Below are positions 28,133 to 38,058 of a stretch of 64,000 nt of DNA, piece after piece; positions within the stretch are counted from its first letter, which is position 1, and each line of letters begins with the position of its first letter. Position numbers and translations under genes: made by a program. The stretch comes from Undibacterium_A arcticum (GTDB lineage: Bacteria; Pseudomonadota; Gammaproteobacteria; Burkholderiales; Burkholderiaceae_D): the NCBI RefSeq assembly GCF_042660705.1, contig NZ_JBHSUQ010000001.1. The stretch is one strand, 5' to 3'. Below the pieces are notes generated by a model. It had not been told where the DNA came from, made no database searches, and worked only from the letters and a program-made list of their open reading frames with translations.

Positions 28133-28804
28133 TCAGCCGTCGATCACCTTGCGTGCAAACGATTCCAGATAATCCATCAGCAAATTTGCGCCGGCAACTG
28201 CGGCATCGCCATTGCCGTCCGCAATCGCCGACGCCAGCACCAGATGGCATTTCGCGCCTTCCACGACATCGCCCTCGTGCTGAAACGCATACCAGAAACG
28301 CCGGCAGCGGATGATCAGCGGCACCACGGCGGCCACGGCGGACGGATTGCGGCAAGCTTCGTGAATCGCATGGTCCAGCGCCTGATCGGCCAGCATATAG
28401 GCTTGCAGATCATCCTTTCTGGCGGCCATTGTCATTTTTTTGGCACTGGCCAGGATGTCCTTGCGCTGCTGCGGCGAGGCGCGCCGGGCCGCACTCGATG
28501 CGATCAGTTGCTCCAGCACGCGGCGGGTCTCGATCAGCGTCAGATGTTCGGCCGCCTCGATATCGCTGACGATCAGGCCGCGCCGCGGCAGCTGCACGAT
28601 CAGCCCGTTCGACGACATCCGCATCAAGGCTTCGCGCAGCGGAGTGCGGCCAAGGCCGGTGACTTCGACCAGCTCCGCTTCGACGATAGGCGTTCCCGGT
28701 TTCAGCTGCAAGGTCACGATCATGCTTTCCAGCGTGTCGTAGGCGACATCGGCCGCACGCAGTTTCGGCAACGGCGTCTTGGCTTGTGCATCTGCTGGGG
28801 TCAT
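28133..28804 (-). CDS. GntR-family regulator (FadR/FCD type)
   Basis: 223 residues. N-terminal winged helix (AYDTLESMIVTLQLKPGTPIVEAELVEVTGLGRTPLREAL...) followed by an all-helical FCD ligand domain with likely metal-binding histidines (DQALDHAIHEACRN and the FWYAFQHEGDVVEGAKCH region). It is the last gene of the long leftward operon, 31 bp after the LivM-type permease, and probably regulates that transport/hydroxyproline operon in response to an intermediate. The ligand is inferred only from context. Confidence 0.9.
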   Translation of the reverse strand: MTPADAQAKTPLPKLRAADVAYDTLESMIVTLQLKPGTPIVEAELVEVTGLGRTPLREALMRMSSNGLIVQLPRRGLIVSDIEAAEHLTLIETRRVLEQLIASSAARRASPQQRKDILASAKKMTMAARKDDLQAYMLADQALDHAIHEACRNPSAVAAVVPLIIRCRRFWYAFQHEGDVVEGAKCHLVLASAIADGNGDAAVAGANLLMDYLESFARKVIDG

Positions 28805-28835
28805 CAGGCTTCGGTGCTCCGGGTGCGTAATTTGG

Positions 28836-29879
28836 TCATTCGTTGGTCATTGGTTGTTCAATGGATTGCGTATGTCGGATGGATGCGACTGCTGCGGCTT
28901 TCGGCGCCGGCCGGTCGCGCTTCATCCAGGCCAGTAATTCCCCTGCCACACCGCGCCGGAAGAACGATACGCACAGCACGAAAATCAGGCCGATCACGAT
29001 CGTCACCAGATCGCCCAGCGTCGCCAGATAGTTCTGCAGGCTGACCACCATGGTGGCGCCGACGATCGGTCCCCACACGGTGCCCATGCCACCCAGCAGC
29101 GTCATCAGGATCACTTCGGTCGATGTTTCCAATGATACATCGTTGAGCGACACCAGCTGGAACACCAGCGCCTTGGTGGCGCCGGCCAGCCCGGCAATCG
29201 CCGCGGACAGGACAAACGCCAGCAGCTTGAAGCGGTCGACATGGTAACCCAGCGAGGTGGCGCGCGCCGAATTGTCGCGCAGCGCCTTCAGTATTTGACC
29301 GAAAGGCGAGTGGATGATCCGATACACCAGCAAGAATCCGAACACGAATACGCCGAGCGTGAAGTAATACATATGGGTGTCCGAGTTCAGATCGATCACG
29401 CCGAACAGCCGGCCGCGCGGGATCCCCTGCATCCCGTCTTCGCCGCCGGTCCACTTGAACTGCACTGCCAGGAAATACACCACCTGTGACAAGGCCAGCG
29501 TGATCATCGCAAAGTAGATCCCGAGCCGGCGGATGGCCAGCATTCCCATCAGATAGCCGAGGCCGGCCGCCGTCAACACGCCGGCCAGTAATGCGATCTC
29601 GACCGGCATGCCGCTGGCTGCAAAGCGCAGCATCAGCGCGCCGGTGACATAGCCGGCCGCGCCGAGAAACGCCGCGTGCCCGAACGACACCAGGCCGGTG
29701 TAGCCGATCAGCAGGTTGAAAGCCAGTGCAAACAGCGCATAGCACATCGCCTTCATCACAAAAACCGGGTACAGCACGCCGGGAAATACCGGCACCAGCA
29801 AGGCCAGCGGCAGCAGTACTGCCAGCAATTTCAGAGAAACGCTCATCTGCTTCATTGTCTGCCTTATTGCATGCATCAC
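28836..29879 (-). CDS. Branched-chain-type ABC transporter permease (LivM-like)
   Basis: 347 residues, eight or more membrane helices. FNLLIGYTGLVSFGHAAFLGAAGY is the LivM signature, and the EAA-like loop LKALRDNSARATSLGYHVDRFKLLAFVLSA contacts the ATPases. It begins one base after the stop of the LivH-type gene, so coupling is tight. Within the hydroxyproline locus it most likely imports hydroxyproline or its degradation peptides (inference). Confidence 0.93.
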   Translation of the reverse strand: MMHAIRQTMKQMSVSLKLLAVLLPLALLVPVFPGVLYPVFVMKAMCYALFALAFNLLIGYTGLVSFGHAAFLGAAGYVTGALMLRFAASGMPVEIALLAGVLTAAGLGYLMGMLAIRRLGIYFAMITLALSQVVYFLAVQFKWTGGEDGMQGIPRGRLFGVIDLNSDTHMYYFTLGVFVFGFLLVYRIIHSPFGQILKALRDNSARATSLGYHVDRFKLLAFVLSAAIAGLAGATKALVFQLVSLNDVSLETSTEVILMTLLGGMGTVWGPIVGATMVVSLQNYLATLGDLVTIVIGLIFVLCVSFFRRGVAGELLAWMKRDRPAPKAAAVASIRHTQSIEQPMTNE

Positions 29880-30784
29880 TCAAGCCTCCTTGCCGAACAA
29901 ACCTGCCGGGCGCATCAGCAGTACCAGCGCCATGATCACAAACACCACTACCGTCGATGCTTCCGGATAAAAGGTTTTCGTCAATCCTTCGATCAGCCCC
30001 AGGCCGATGCCGGTCAACGCGGCGCCGGCGATCGAGCCGAGCCCGCCGATCACCACCACGGCAAACACGATATTGAGCAGGTTCGCGCCCATCAGCGGCG
30101 TAATCTGCATCACCGGCGCCGCCAGCACACCGGCCAGGCCGGCCAGTCCGACCCCGAACCCATAGGCCAGCGTCACCAGCAGCGGTACGTTGACGCCGAA
30201 CGCCTGCAGCAGCTTGGGATTTTCGGTGCCGGCGCGCAGATAAGCGCCCAGCCTGGTGCGTTCGAACAGGTACCAGGTGCAGACGCAGATCGCGAGCGAA
30301 GCGACCACCACAAACAGGCGGTAGATCGGCAGAAACATGAAGCCGAGGTCGACGCCGCCGGACAGCAGCTCGGGCGGCTCGAAGCTCATGCCGGAGATGC
30401 CGTAGAAATAGCGAAAGGCGCCCTGCATGATCAGCGCGATGCCGAATGTCAGCAACAGGCCGTACAGATGATCAAGCTGGTACAGCCGCTTCAGCAAGGT
30501 CTTTTCGATCACGATACCGAAGGCCGCGACGGCCACGGGCACCACCACCAGCGCCAGCCAGAAGTTGAGCTGCATGCCCTGGTTGCCGAGCCATTCGGGC
30601 AGCTGGGTAACCCGATCCAGGTCAGGAATGCGGCCATCATGAATTGCGCGCCGTGCGTGAAATTGATGATGTTGAGCAATCCAAAAATGATCGCCAGCCC
30701 CATGCTCAGCATCGCATAGAAGCAACCGTTGATCAGTCCGACCGACAACTGCGCCATGATGGCCGGCAAAGTAATGTCCTGCAT
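29880..30784 (-). CDS. Branched-chain-type ABC transporter permease (LivH-like), frameshifted
   Basis: About 300 residues. The start MQDITLPAIMAQLSVGLINGC is at 30784. YAMLSMGLAIIFGLLNIINFTHG is the LivH signature, and TRLGAYLRAGTENPKLLQAFGVN is the cytoplasmic coupling loop. The frames change after AAFLTWIG. Restoring one G opposite 30611-30613 gives TWIGVTQLPEWLGNQGM without interruption. It pairs with the LivM-like permease. A mobile repeat separates it from the upstream binding-protein gene. Confidence 0.92.
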
Positions 30785-30844
30785 AGTTCCCCCAAGATCG
30801 ATACGCCCCCGGCGATGGCCGGGCGCGGACCATGATTGCTTACT

Positions 30845-31076
30845 AGGACTTACGCAAGAACTACGAAAAATCGCAAACCAAGTTGTCGTTCCTGCGAAAG
30901 CAGGAACCCAGCGTCTTTGGTTGATCAACGACAGACACTGGATTCCCCCTTGCAGGGCGCATCTGCGCTTGCACGCGCAGATCGTTTCGCAGGCGGACAG
31001 CGGGCTGTCCGAAATCCCTGCTACACCTTGCGCGGGAATGACACGGCAGGTTTCAGTGATGTTCTGCGTAAGTCCT
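30845..31076. mobile_element. MITE-like element, family 2, copy C (about 232 bp)
   Basis: The ends AGGACTTACGCA and TGCGTAAGTCCT are perfect inverted repeats. TA dinucleotides abut the GGACTT/AAGTCC ends on both sides. The interior differs from copies A and B. It contains CCTGCGAAAGCAGGAACCCAGCG and GGATTCCC...GCGGGAATGAC pieces, which resemble dispersed repeats common in beta-proteobacterial genomes. It lies within the transport operon, between the binding protein and LivH-like genes. Confidence 0.75.
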
Positions 31077-31107
31077 ACTTACTTCATGGCCACCTATTAT
31101 TTGACTG

Positions 31108-32339
31108 TTATTTCCTGACCAGCGCGCAAGCCGGATTCGGCGCCGGGTAGACGTCCTTCCCCTGCATCACCGCTTTCACGTGGTAGTAGTCCCACGGCTG
31201 TTTCGACTCGGCCGGCTTCTTTACCTGCAACAGCAGCATGTCATGCACCAGCGCGCCGTCGTCGCGCAACTTGCCGTTGCGTATCACCGCATCGTTGATC
31301 GTCATGCTCTTGAGCTGGGCGATGACTGCCGGCGCGTTGTCGGTGCCGGCGGCCTGGATCGCCTTCAGGTAATTGAGGACCGCGGAATACACCCCGGCCT
31401 GGGCCGAGGTCGGCATCTTCTTGGCCTTCTCAAAGAATTTCCTCGACCATGCGCGCGCCTGATCGTCCTGATCCCAGTAGAAGCTCTCAGTCAGATACAT
31501 GCCCTGCGCCTTCGCCAGGCCCATGCTGTGGACGTCCGACAAATAGGTCAGCAGCGGTGCGATGGTTTGCTTGTTCGAGATCCCGTATTCCCGCGCTTGC
31601 TTGACCGCATTGATGGTGTCGCTGCCGGCATTCGCGAGCGCGATCACATCGGCCTTCGAGCTCTGCGCCTTCAGCAGAAACGCGGAAAGTCGTTGCCGGG
31701 GAAAGGGTGGCGCGAATTGCCCAGCACCTGTCCGCCATTGGCGAGCACGACTTCGCTGGCATCCTTTTCCAGCGATTGGCCGAAGGTGTAATCGGCGGTG
31801 ATGAAATACCAGCTCTTCTTGCCTTCCTTGACCAACGCCCTGGCGGTACCGGCGGCCAGCGCATAGGTGTTGAAGGTCCACTGCACATTGGTCGGCGAGC
31901 ATTTCTCGCCGAGTACCGCGGTCGCACCGGCCGACGACAGCAGCGTCATCTTGTTTTTCTGCCTGGCGATTTCCATCACCGCCAGCGCGGTCGACGAGGT
32001 CGGCATATCGACGATGACATCGACCTTGTCCTGGTCGTACCAGCTGCGCGCCAGATTGGCTGCGATATCGGGTTTGTTCTGGTGGTCGGCAGACACCACC
32101 TCGACCGGTTTGCCCAGCACCTTGCCGCCCATTTCCTCAACTGCCAGCCTGGCCGCGATGACCGAGCCGTTGCCGGCGAGGTCGGAATATACGCCGGACA
32201 GATCGGTCAGCACGCCGATCTTGACGACGTCGTCGCTGATCCTGCTTTGCGCCGCTGCCGTCCCGATGCCCATCCCCACGATTGCCAGCGCCGCCACCAA
32301 TTGCTTGATTACAAACTTGTTACGCATCATGGTCTCCAT
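31108..32339 (-). CDS. ABC transporter substrate-binding protein (amino-acid/urea-type), frameshifted
   Basis: About 410 residues, type I periplasmic-binding fold. Signal peptide (AALAIVGMGIGTAAAQ), then DVVKIGVLTDLSGVYSDLAG, DMPTSSTALAVMEIARQ, WYFITADYTFGQSLEKDA and LTESFYWDQDDQARAW. The frames join where one A opposite 31686-31688 is missing (PGNDFSAFLLKAQ). It differs from the LivK-like protein at 34157-35290, so the importer appears to have two binding proteins with different ligands. The start may be 32339 or the internal methionines 9-12 bases later. Confidence 0.9.
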
Positions 32340-32388
32340 TAGTTAGCTAATTAGTTACCTACAAGGTACAAAGGGATTGCAACGACAT

Positions 32389-33099
32389 TCACACGCCGAG
32401 TAACAAATTGAGCTCGTCGCGACGCGATGCCACTTCCGAGTGCGCGACCACCGCCACCACCTTGCCGTGCTCGATCGCGTAATGGCGATCCGCCAGGTTT
32501 TGTGCGAATTTGAAATTTTGCTCAACCAGAACCAGCGTAAATCCGCGTTCCTTGAGCTGTCGTATCACGCGCCCCAGCTGCTGCACGATGACCGGTGCCA
32601 GGCCCTCGGTAATCTCGTCCAGCAGCAGCAAGCGGGCGCCGGTGCGCAGGATGCGCGCCAGCGCCAGCATTTGCTGTTCGCCGCCGGACAACCGGGTGCC
32701 GGGGCTCGATGCCCTTTCCTTCAGGTTTGGAAACATCCGGTAAATTTCGGCGAGGCTCATGCCATTCGGTCCGACCTGCGGCAACAGCAGCAGGTTCTCT
32801 TCGGTGGTCAGGCTGGCGTAGATGCCGCGCTCTTCCGGGCAATAGCCGACCCCGAGCCGCGCGATCCGGTGCGGCGCCAGCGAGCTCGTTTCCTGCCCCA
32901 TGATCTTGATCGAGCCGCTACGCCGGCCCACCAGACCCAGGATCGACTTCAGCGTCGACGAACGGCCTGCGCCGTTGCGCCCGATCAGCGTGATGCATTC
33001 ACCCTCGCGGACGCTGAGGTCGATGCCGTGCAGCACATGCGATTCGTCGTACCAGGCGTGCAGGCCGGCAATGTCGAGTACGGTGCGGGCCTCAGTCAT
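32389..33099 (-). CDS. Branched-chain-type ABC transporter ATPase (LivF-like)
   Basis: About 236 residues. Walker A reads GRNGAGRSS, with arginine in place of the usual lysine. The signature LSGGEQQMLALARI and Walker B LLLLDEITEGLAP are normal, and the H-loop position is shifted to LVEQN as in the LivF branch. I prefer the start MTEARTVLD (33099), which has GGAGG five bases upstream and overlaps the LivG stop. The K-to-R change occurs in other LivF-type proteins, to my knowledge, so inactivity should not be assumed. Confidence 0.93.
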   Translation of the reverse strand: MTEARTVLDIAGLHAWYDESHVLHGIDLSVREGECITLIGRNGAGRSSTLKSILGLVGRRSGSIKIMGQETSSLAPHRIARLGVGYCPEERGIYASLTTEENLLLLPQVGPNGMSLAEIYRMFPNLKERASSPGTRLSGGEQQMLALARILRTGARLLLLDEITEGLAPVIVQQLGRVIRQLKERGFTLVLVEQNFKFAQNLADRHYAIEHGKVVAVVAHSEVASRRDELNLLLGV

Positions 33100-33865
33100 C
33101 ATTACCTCCATCGTCGTCTCCGTCGTCGCCCATATAGGCTTCGCGCACCGCAGGATTGAGCGAGATTTCGGCGTAGGGTCCTTCGGCCAGAATCTGGCCG
33201 CGCTGCAGTACCGTGATGGTGTCCGAGATGTCGGCGATCACTTTCATATTGTGTTCAACCATCAGCGTGGTGCGGTTCGCCGACACGCGCTTGATCAGGT
33301 GCTTGACCCGGTCGACATCCTCGTGGCCCATGCCCTGGGTCGGCTCGTCCAGCAGCAACAATTCGGGATCGAGCGCCAGCGTGGTGGCGATCTCGAGCGT
33401 GCGCTTGCGTCCGTACGGCAAATCACCTGCCAGCGTATCCGCGTACTTTTCAAGATCGACGACAGACAACAGCTCCATCGCCCGTTCATTCAGGCTGCAC
33501 AGGCGGCGTTCGGACTTCCAGAAGTGAAATTCGGTGCCGGCCTTGCGTTGCAACGCGATGCGCACATTTTCCAATGCGGTCATCTGCGCGAATACTGCAG
33601 AAATCTGAAACGAGCGGACGATGCCGCGCCGTGCGATAGCGGCCGACTGTTCACCCGTGATGTCGTGGCCGTTATAGACGATGCTGCCGCTGCTCGGCTT
33701 GTGGAACTTGGTGAGCAGATTGAACACCGTGGTCTTGCCGGCCCCGTTGGGGCCGATCAGCGCGTGAATCGAACCGCGCCTGATCTTCAAATTCACATCG
33801 CTGACGGCCCGGAAACCCTTGAATTCCTTGCCCAGCTTGAATGTTTCCAAAATGATGTCATGCAT
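33092..33865 (-). CDS. Branched-chain-type ABC transporter ATPase (LivG-like)
   Basis: About 257 residues from MHDIILETFKLGKEFKG at 33865, preceded by GGGAG. Walker A GPNGAGKTTVFNLLT, signature region DLPYGRKRTLEIATTLA, Walker B LLLLDEPTQGMGHED and switch VEHNM. The acidic tail (GDDGDDDGGNDD) is unusual and is encoded by the bases that also hold the LivF ribosome site. It is the first of five transport genes downstream of the mobile repeat at 34011-34122. Confidence 0.93.
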   Translation of the reverse strand: MHDIILETFKLGKEFKGFRAVSDVNLKIRRGSIHALIGPNGAGKTTVFNLLTKFHKPSSGSIVYNGHDITGEQSAAIARRGIVRSFQISAVFAQMTALENVRIALQRKAGTEFHFWKSERRLCSLNERAMELLSVVDLEKYADTLAGDLPYGRKRTLEIATTLALDPELLLLDEPTQGMGHEDVDRVKHLIKRVSANRTTLMVEHNMKVIADISDTITVLQRGQILAEGPYAEISLNPAVREAYMGDDGDDDGGNDD

Positions 33866-34010
33866 CCGGTTTCTCCCGATGACAGGCACAATGCGGCGAG
33901 CGCTGCACAGGTGCGCTACTGATCCGTATTTCGCTAAAAAAAGAAGGAGTAACGCGATGCGCATCGGATTACTCCTTGAAGTCAGGTCGCGAATCTATCT
34001 GATCACACTC

Positions 34011-34122
34011 AGGACTTACGCAATATAGAGAATGTAGGGTGCGTCATGCGCACCATTACCCGTGTCGACGCTACATTGGTCCGCATGGCGCACCCTACTT
34101 TTTCCCGTTTTGCGTAAGTCCT
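34011..34122. mobile_element. MITE-like element, family 2, copy B (112 bp)
   Basis: The ends AGGACTTACGCAA and TTGCGTAAGTCCT are perfect inverted repeats. The interior matches copy A (14338-14447) in opposite orientation. The 9-mer CTATCTGAT occurs on both sides but not directly abutting the ends. It lies in the operon between the LivK-like and LivG-like genes and could form a strong hairpin in the mRNA. Confidence 0.8.
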
Positions 34123-34156
34123 AACTATCTGATGCTGGTGATGGCTGCGGTGGCGA

Positions 34157-35290
34157 TCAATAACTGGCCAGCGGCGATGGCTGGCTGTTCTTGAAGGTAT
34201 ACACGGTGACCGGCGATTGCTTCATATTGCCGTCGGCGTCATAGGCATAGGTGCCGGCAATACCCTTGTGCGTCAGTTTGTAGATTTCGGCGCCGACCTT
34301 AGGCACATCGATCGAGTTGGCCTTTTGCATCGCTTCGGCAATCACCATGACCTGATCGTAGTAAGAAGCGGCGTAAGCATCAGGATCCTGGTTGTAGCGC
34401 GCCTTGTACTTGGTCTTGAAGGCCGGGCCGTTTGCCACCTTGTCGAGGATCGCGCCACCCTGTGCGCACAGCACGTTGTCGCCCACCGCATCGCCACCCA
34501 GCTTGCCCATCTCGGGGCTGCACAAGGTATCGCCACCGAGCAGCTTGGCCGTCATGCCGAGTTGCTTCATCTGGCGCGCCATCGGTGCGCCTTGTGGCGC
34601 ATAACCGCCGAAAAAGATCGCGTCGACGTTCTTTGCCTTCAGGTTGGTCAGGATGGTAGAGAAATCGGTCGCCTTGTCGGTCGTGAACTCGTGCCCGGCC
34701 ACCTGCAGGCCTGAGCTCTTCGCCACCTTGACGAACTCCGCCGCGACGCCCTGGCCGAATGCGGTGCGGTCATCGATCACGCCGACCGTCTTGGCTTTCA
34801 GGACCTTGGCTGCGTATCCGGCCATGCTGGAGCCGACTTGCGAATCGCTGGCGATGATGCGATACAAGTTCTTGTAACCGCCCTGCGTCACCTTGGGATT
34901 GGTGCCGACGGTCGATACCATCACGCCGGCCTCGTTATAGACCCGCGATGCCGGAATCGCCACGCCCGAGCAATACGGGCCCATTACGTATTTGACGCCG
35001 CCGTCGACCAGTTTTTGTGCCACGTTGACGCCGGCTTTGGGATCGCATTGATCGTCTTCCGACTGCAATTCGAATTTGATTTTCTTGCCGGCGACCGTGA
35101 TCGGTTTGGCGTTCAGCTCTTCCACTGCCAGCCGGACGCCATTTTCATTGTCCTTTCCCGCAAACGCATTGGCGCCGGACAGCGGGCCGCTGTGGCCGAT
35201 TTTGACGATCTGTTCCTGCGCCGAAGCACTGGCGGAAAATGCCAGCAACATGGCGCCAAACAACGGAATGATTCTAGTATTGAACGGCAT
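34157..35290 (-). CDS. Branched-chain-type substrate-binding protein (LivK-like)
   Basis: 377 residues. Signal peptide ending in FSASASAQ, then QIVKIGHSGPLSGANAFAGKDNENG, SEDDQCDPKAGVNVAQKLVD, VMGPYCSGVAIPAS and DRTAFGQGVAAEF, the classical LIV-binding arrangement with the disulfide-forming cysteines. It is located between the semialdehyde dehydrogenase and the LivG/F genes. In this context the ligand may be hydroxyproline, but leucine-type amino acids are possible. Confidence 0.93.
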   Translation of the reverse strand: MPFNTRIIPLFGAMLLAFSASASAQEQIVKIGHSGPLSGANAFAGKDNENGVRLAVEELNAKPITVAGKKIKFELQSEDDQCDPKAGVNVAQKLVDGGVKYVMGPYCSGVAIPASRVYNEAGVMVSTVGTNPKVTQGGYKNLYRIIASDSQVGSSMAGYAAKVLKAKTVGVIDDRTAFGQGVAAEFVKVAKSSGLQVAGHEFTTDKATDFSTILTNLKAKNVDAIFFGGYAPQGAPMARQMKQLGMTAKLLGGDTLCSPEMGKLGGDAVGDNVLCAQGGAILDKVANGPAFKTKYKARYNQDPDAYAASYYDQVMVIAEAMQKANSIDVPKVGAEIYKLTHKGIAGTYAYDADGNMKQSPVTVYTFKNSQPSPLASY

Positions 35291-35410
35291 CTGTATTTCC
35301 TCCTAAGGATTGAACTACAAGCGATACAACTCCTACCAATTCGGAAGCGATGTGTGCCGCTCCGTTTGCTGCAAACCTTGCCGCGCCGCCTGACGGCTAT
35401 ATTTTTATAT

Positions 35411-36862
35411 TCAGGCAGCGATGTAGTGCGTCTTGACCCGCGTGTAAAACTCCATCGCCAGCGCACCCTGTTCGCGCGGACCATAGCTCGAACCCTTGGT
35501 GCCGCCGAAAGGCACGTGATAGTCGACCCCGGCGGTCGGCGCGTTCACCATCACCATGCCGGCCTGGATCTCGCGCCGGAATTGCGTCGCGTATTTCAAT
35601 GAATTGGTGCAGATGCCCGCCGACAGGCCGAGCGGCGTGTCGTTGGCGACTGCCAGCGCCTGCTCGAAGTTCTTGACGCGCAGGATGCTGGCGACCGGGC
35701 CGAACACTTCTTCCTGATTCAAGCGAGCCTGCGGGTCATGATTTTCGATCAGGGTCGGGCTGAAGTAATGTCCCGGCCGCGGCTGCGACAGGTGCGCGCC
35801 GCCGCACAGAATGCGGCCGCCTTCATCCTTGCCGATGCGCAGGTAATCGATATTCTTTGCCAGCTGCCGCGCATCGACCACCGGACCGATCTGGGTCGTT
35901 GCGTCGAGCGCATGACCGACCCGCAAGGCGCGGGTACGCTCGACCAGCGCATCGACGAACTGGCGGTAGATGCCGTCGGTCACGATCAGGCGGCTCGACG
36001 CGGTGCAACGCTGTCCGGTCGAATAGAACGAGCCGTTGACCGCACATTCGATCGCCAGCGCCAGATCGGCATCGTCCAGCACCACCAGCGGATTTTTTCC
36101 GCCCATCTCGAGCTGGAATTTCTTCAGCGAGACTGCGCAATGCTGCGCGATTTTGCTGCCGACGCCGACCGAGCCGGTAAAGCTGATTGCGGCTACTTTC
36201 GGATGCTCGACCAGCGCGCTACCGGCCGCGCCGGCGCCCAGCACCAGATTGAATGCGCCGGCCGGCAGGCCGGAGCGACTGATGATGTCGGCCAGCGCCC
36301 AGGCGCAGCCTGGCGTCAGTTCGGACGGTTTCAGCACCACGGTGTTGCCGCAGGCCAGTGCCGGTGCCGTCTTCCAGGCCGGGATCGCGATCGGGAAATT
36401 CCAGGGCGTGATCAGGCCGACCACGCCGACCGCTTCCCGGGACGTGATGACCTCGATGCCCAAGCGCACCGATGGCAGCGCCTGACCACCGATTCTCAGC
36501 GCTTCGCCGGCATGGAACTTGAATATATGACCGGCCCGTATCACCTCGCCGATCGCCTCCGGCAGGACCTTGCCTTCCTCGCGCGCCAGCAGCGTGCCGA
36601 GCTCTTGCCGTCGCGCCAGGATCTCGCTGCCGATGAAGTCGAGCGCGTCGAAGCGCTGCTGCGGCGTCGAACGACTCCATTGCGGCAGGGCGGCATGCGC
36701 CGCTTCGACCGCCTGCGCCACGTGCAGTGGCTCGGCTTCCGCGTAGTCGCCGACCACATCGTCGAGATCGGACGGATTGATGTTCTGGCGCGAGGACGCG
36801 GTGGCGATCCATTCGCCGCCGATGTACAGGCGGTGCTGCCGGGATGATTGGGGAGATGACAC
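35411..36862 (-). CDS. Aldehyde dehydrogenase, probable alpha-ketoglutarate semialdehyde dehydrogenase
   Basis: 483 residues, GTG start preceded by AAGGAG. Motifs: TPWNFPIAIPAWKTAPAL, the NAD-binding SFTGSVGVGSKI, the general base in LEMGGKNP, the catalytic cysteine in STGQRCTASS and EEVFGPV. In the hydroxyproline pathway this enzyme oxidises alpha-ketoglutarate semialdehyde to alpha-ketoglutarate. That assignment comes from its neighbours, the deaminase ending 9 bp upstream and the epimerase/dehydrogenase genes nearby. Sequence alone gives only the ALDH superfamily. Confidence 0.9.
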   Translation of the reverse strand: MSSPQSSRQHRLYIGGEWIATASSRQNINPSDLDDVVGDYAEAEPLHVAQAVEAAHAALPQWSRSTPQQRFDALDFIGSEILARRQELGTLLAREEGKVLPEAIGEVIRAGHIFKFHAGEALRIGGQALPSVRLGIEVITSREAVGVVGLITPWNFPIAIPAWKTAPALACGNTVVLKPSELTPGCAWALADIISRSGLPAGAFNLVLGAGAAGSALVEHPKVAAISFTGSVGVGSKIAQHCAVSLKKFQLEMGGKNPLVVLDDADLALAIECAVNGSFYSTGQRCTASSRLIVTDGIYRQFVDALVERTRALRVGHALDATTQIGPVVDARQLAKNIDYLRIGKDEGGRILCGGAHLSQPRPGHYFSPTLIENHDPQARLNQEEVFGPVASILRVKNFEQALAVANDTPLGLSAGICTNSLKYATQFRREIQAGMVMVNAPTAGVDYHVPFGGTKGSSYGPREQGALAMEFYTRVKTHYIAA

Positions 36863-36871
36863 GCTCGCTCC

Positions 36872-37781
36872 TTACTGCAAACGGCTCAGATCGGGGCGGG
36901 TTTCCAGTGCCCGCTTGACGATCGCGGTGACCCGCTCGCGCTCGGCACCCACCAGCGGCTGCCGGGGACGACGCACGAATTCATTGCCGACGCCGGCCAG
37001 TGTTTCGACCAGTTTCAGGTTTTGCACCAGCTTGTTCGACACGTCCAGATGCATCAGCGGCATGAACCACTGGTACAGCTTCAGCGCTTCATCCCAGCGC
37101 TTGGCCTTCATCAGCTGGTACAGCGTGACGGTCTCTTTCGGGAACGCCACCACCAGGCCGGCCAGCAAGCCGTCGGCGCCGACCGCCAGGCCCTCGAACG
37201 ACAGGTCATCGACGCCCATGAACAGCTGGTAGCGGTGGCCGACCGCATTGCGCAGATCGGTGATGCGGCGCACGTTGTCGGTCGATTCCTTGATCGCGAC
37301 GATCCATTCGCAGTCCGACAGATCCTTGAAGTCTTCGGGTGTCAGATCGACCTTGTACGAGACCGGATTGTTGTAGACCATGATCGGCAGCTGCGCCGCC
37401 TTGGCGATGGTGCGCAGATTATCTTTTGCTTCGCGCGAGTCGGCCGCGTACAGCACCGACGGCATCACCATGAAACCTTGCACGCCCATCGCGGCGGCTT
37501 CCTGCACGAAGCGGCAGGCGTTAGTGGTGCGGGTCTCGGATACGTTGACCAGGACCGGCACGCGCTGGTCGGCGACCTTCAGCGCAGTCTTGGTGACGGC
37601 CAGTTTCGTCGAACGACAGGGTGCTGGCTTCGCCCAGCGAACCGCACGTCAGCAGGCCGTGCACGCCGCTATCGATCTGGAATGCGAAGTGTTTTTCCAT
37701 CTCCGCATGATCCAGATCTTCGTTTTCCTTGAACTTGGTGGTAACTGCTGGGAACACACCTTCCCACTTGGCTGTAAACAT
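36872..37781 (-). CDS. DapA-family lyase, probable pyrroline-4-hydroxy-2-carboxylate deaminase, frameshifted
   Basis: About 303 residues of the dihydrodipicolinate synthase superfamily. GVFPAVTTKFKENEDLD opens the barrel, GLLTCGSLGEASTLS is the phosphate-loop-like segment, VYNNPVSYKVDL carries the tyrosine, and WIVAIKEST the Schiff-base lysine. In hydroxyproline catabolism this enzyme deaminates and dehydrates the cyclic imine to alpha-ketoglutarate semialdehyde. The frames join if two As are restored opposite 37604-37606 (LSFDEKLAVTKTALKVAD). It is the first gene of the leftward operon and divergent from the AraC-type regulator. Confidence 0.9.
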
Positions 37782-38058
37782 TGCATTGCTCCTTTTTTTG
37801 CAGGGATAAACAAGTGACTGAAACTCATACTAATATTCTGCAAATATATTTACAACATATTTAAATGAGAATTTTGAGATAATTTGAAAGTGCCGGGAAG
37901 CTATGCAGAAATCGGCATTGTTCATGCGCCGGATGTGCCAGCCTGCCGTCACGGAGCGGTCGCAGAACGCGGGCCGGCCCGCGCAATCAGGAGGAACTGC
38001 CGAACAGACAGGGCTGCCATTTGACCGGACACCATTGAATCGCCGTTTTCCAATTAAG

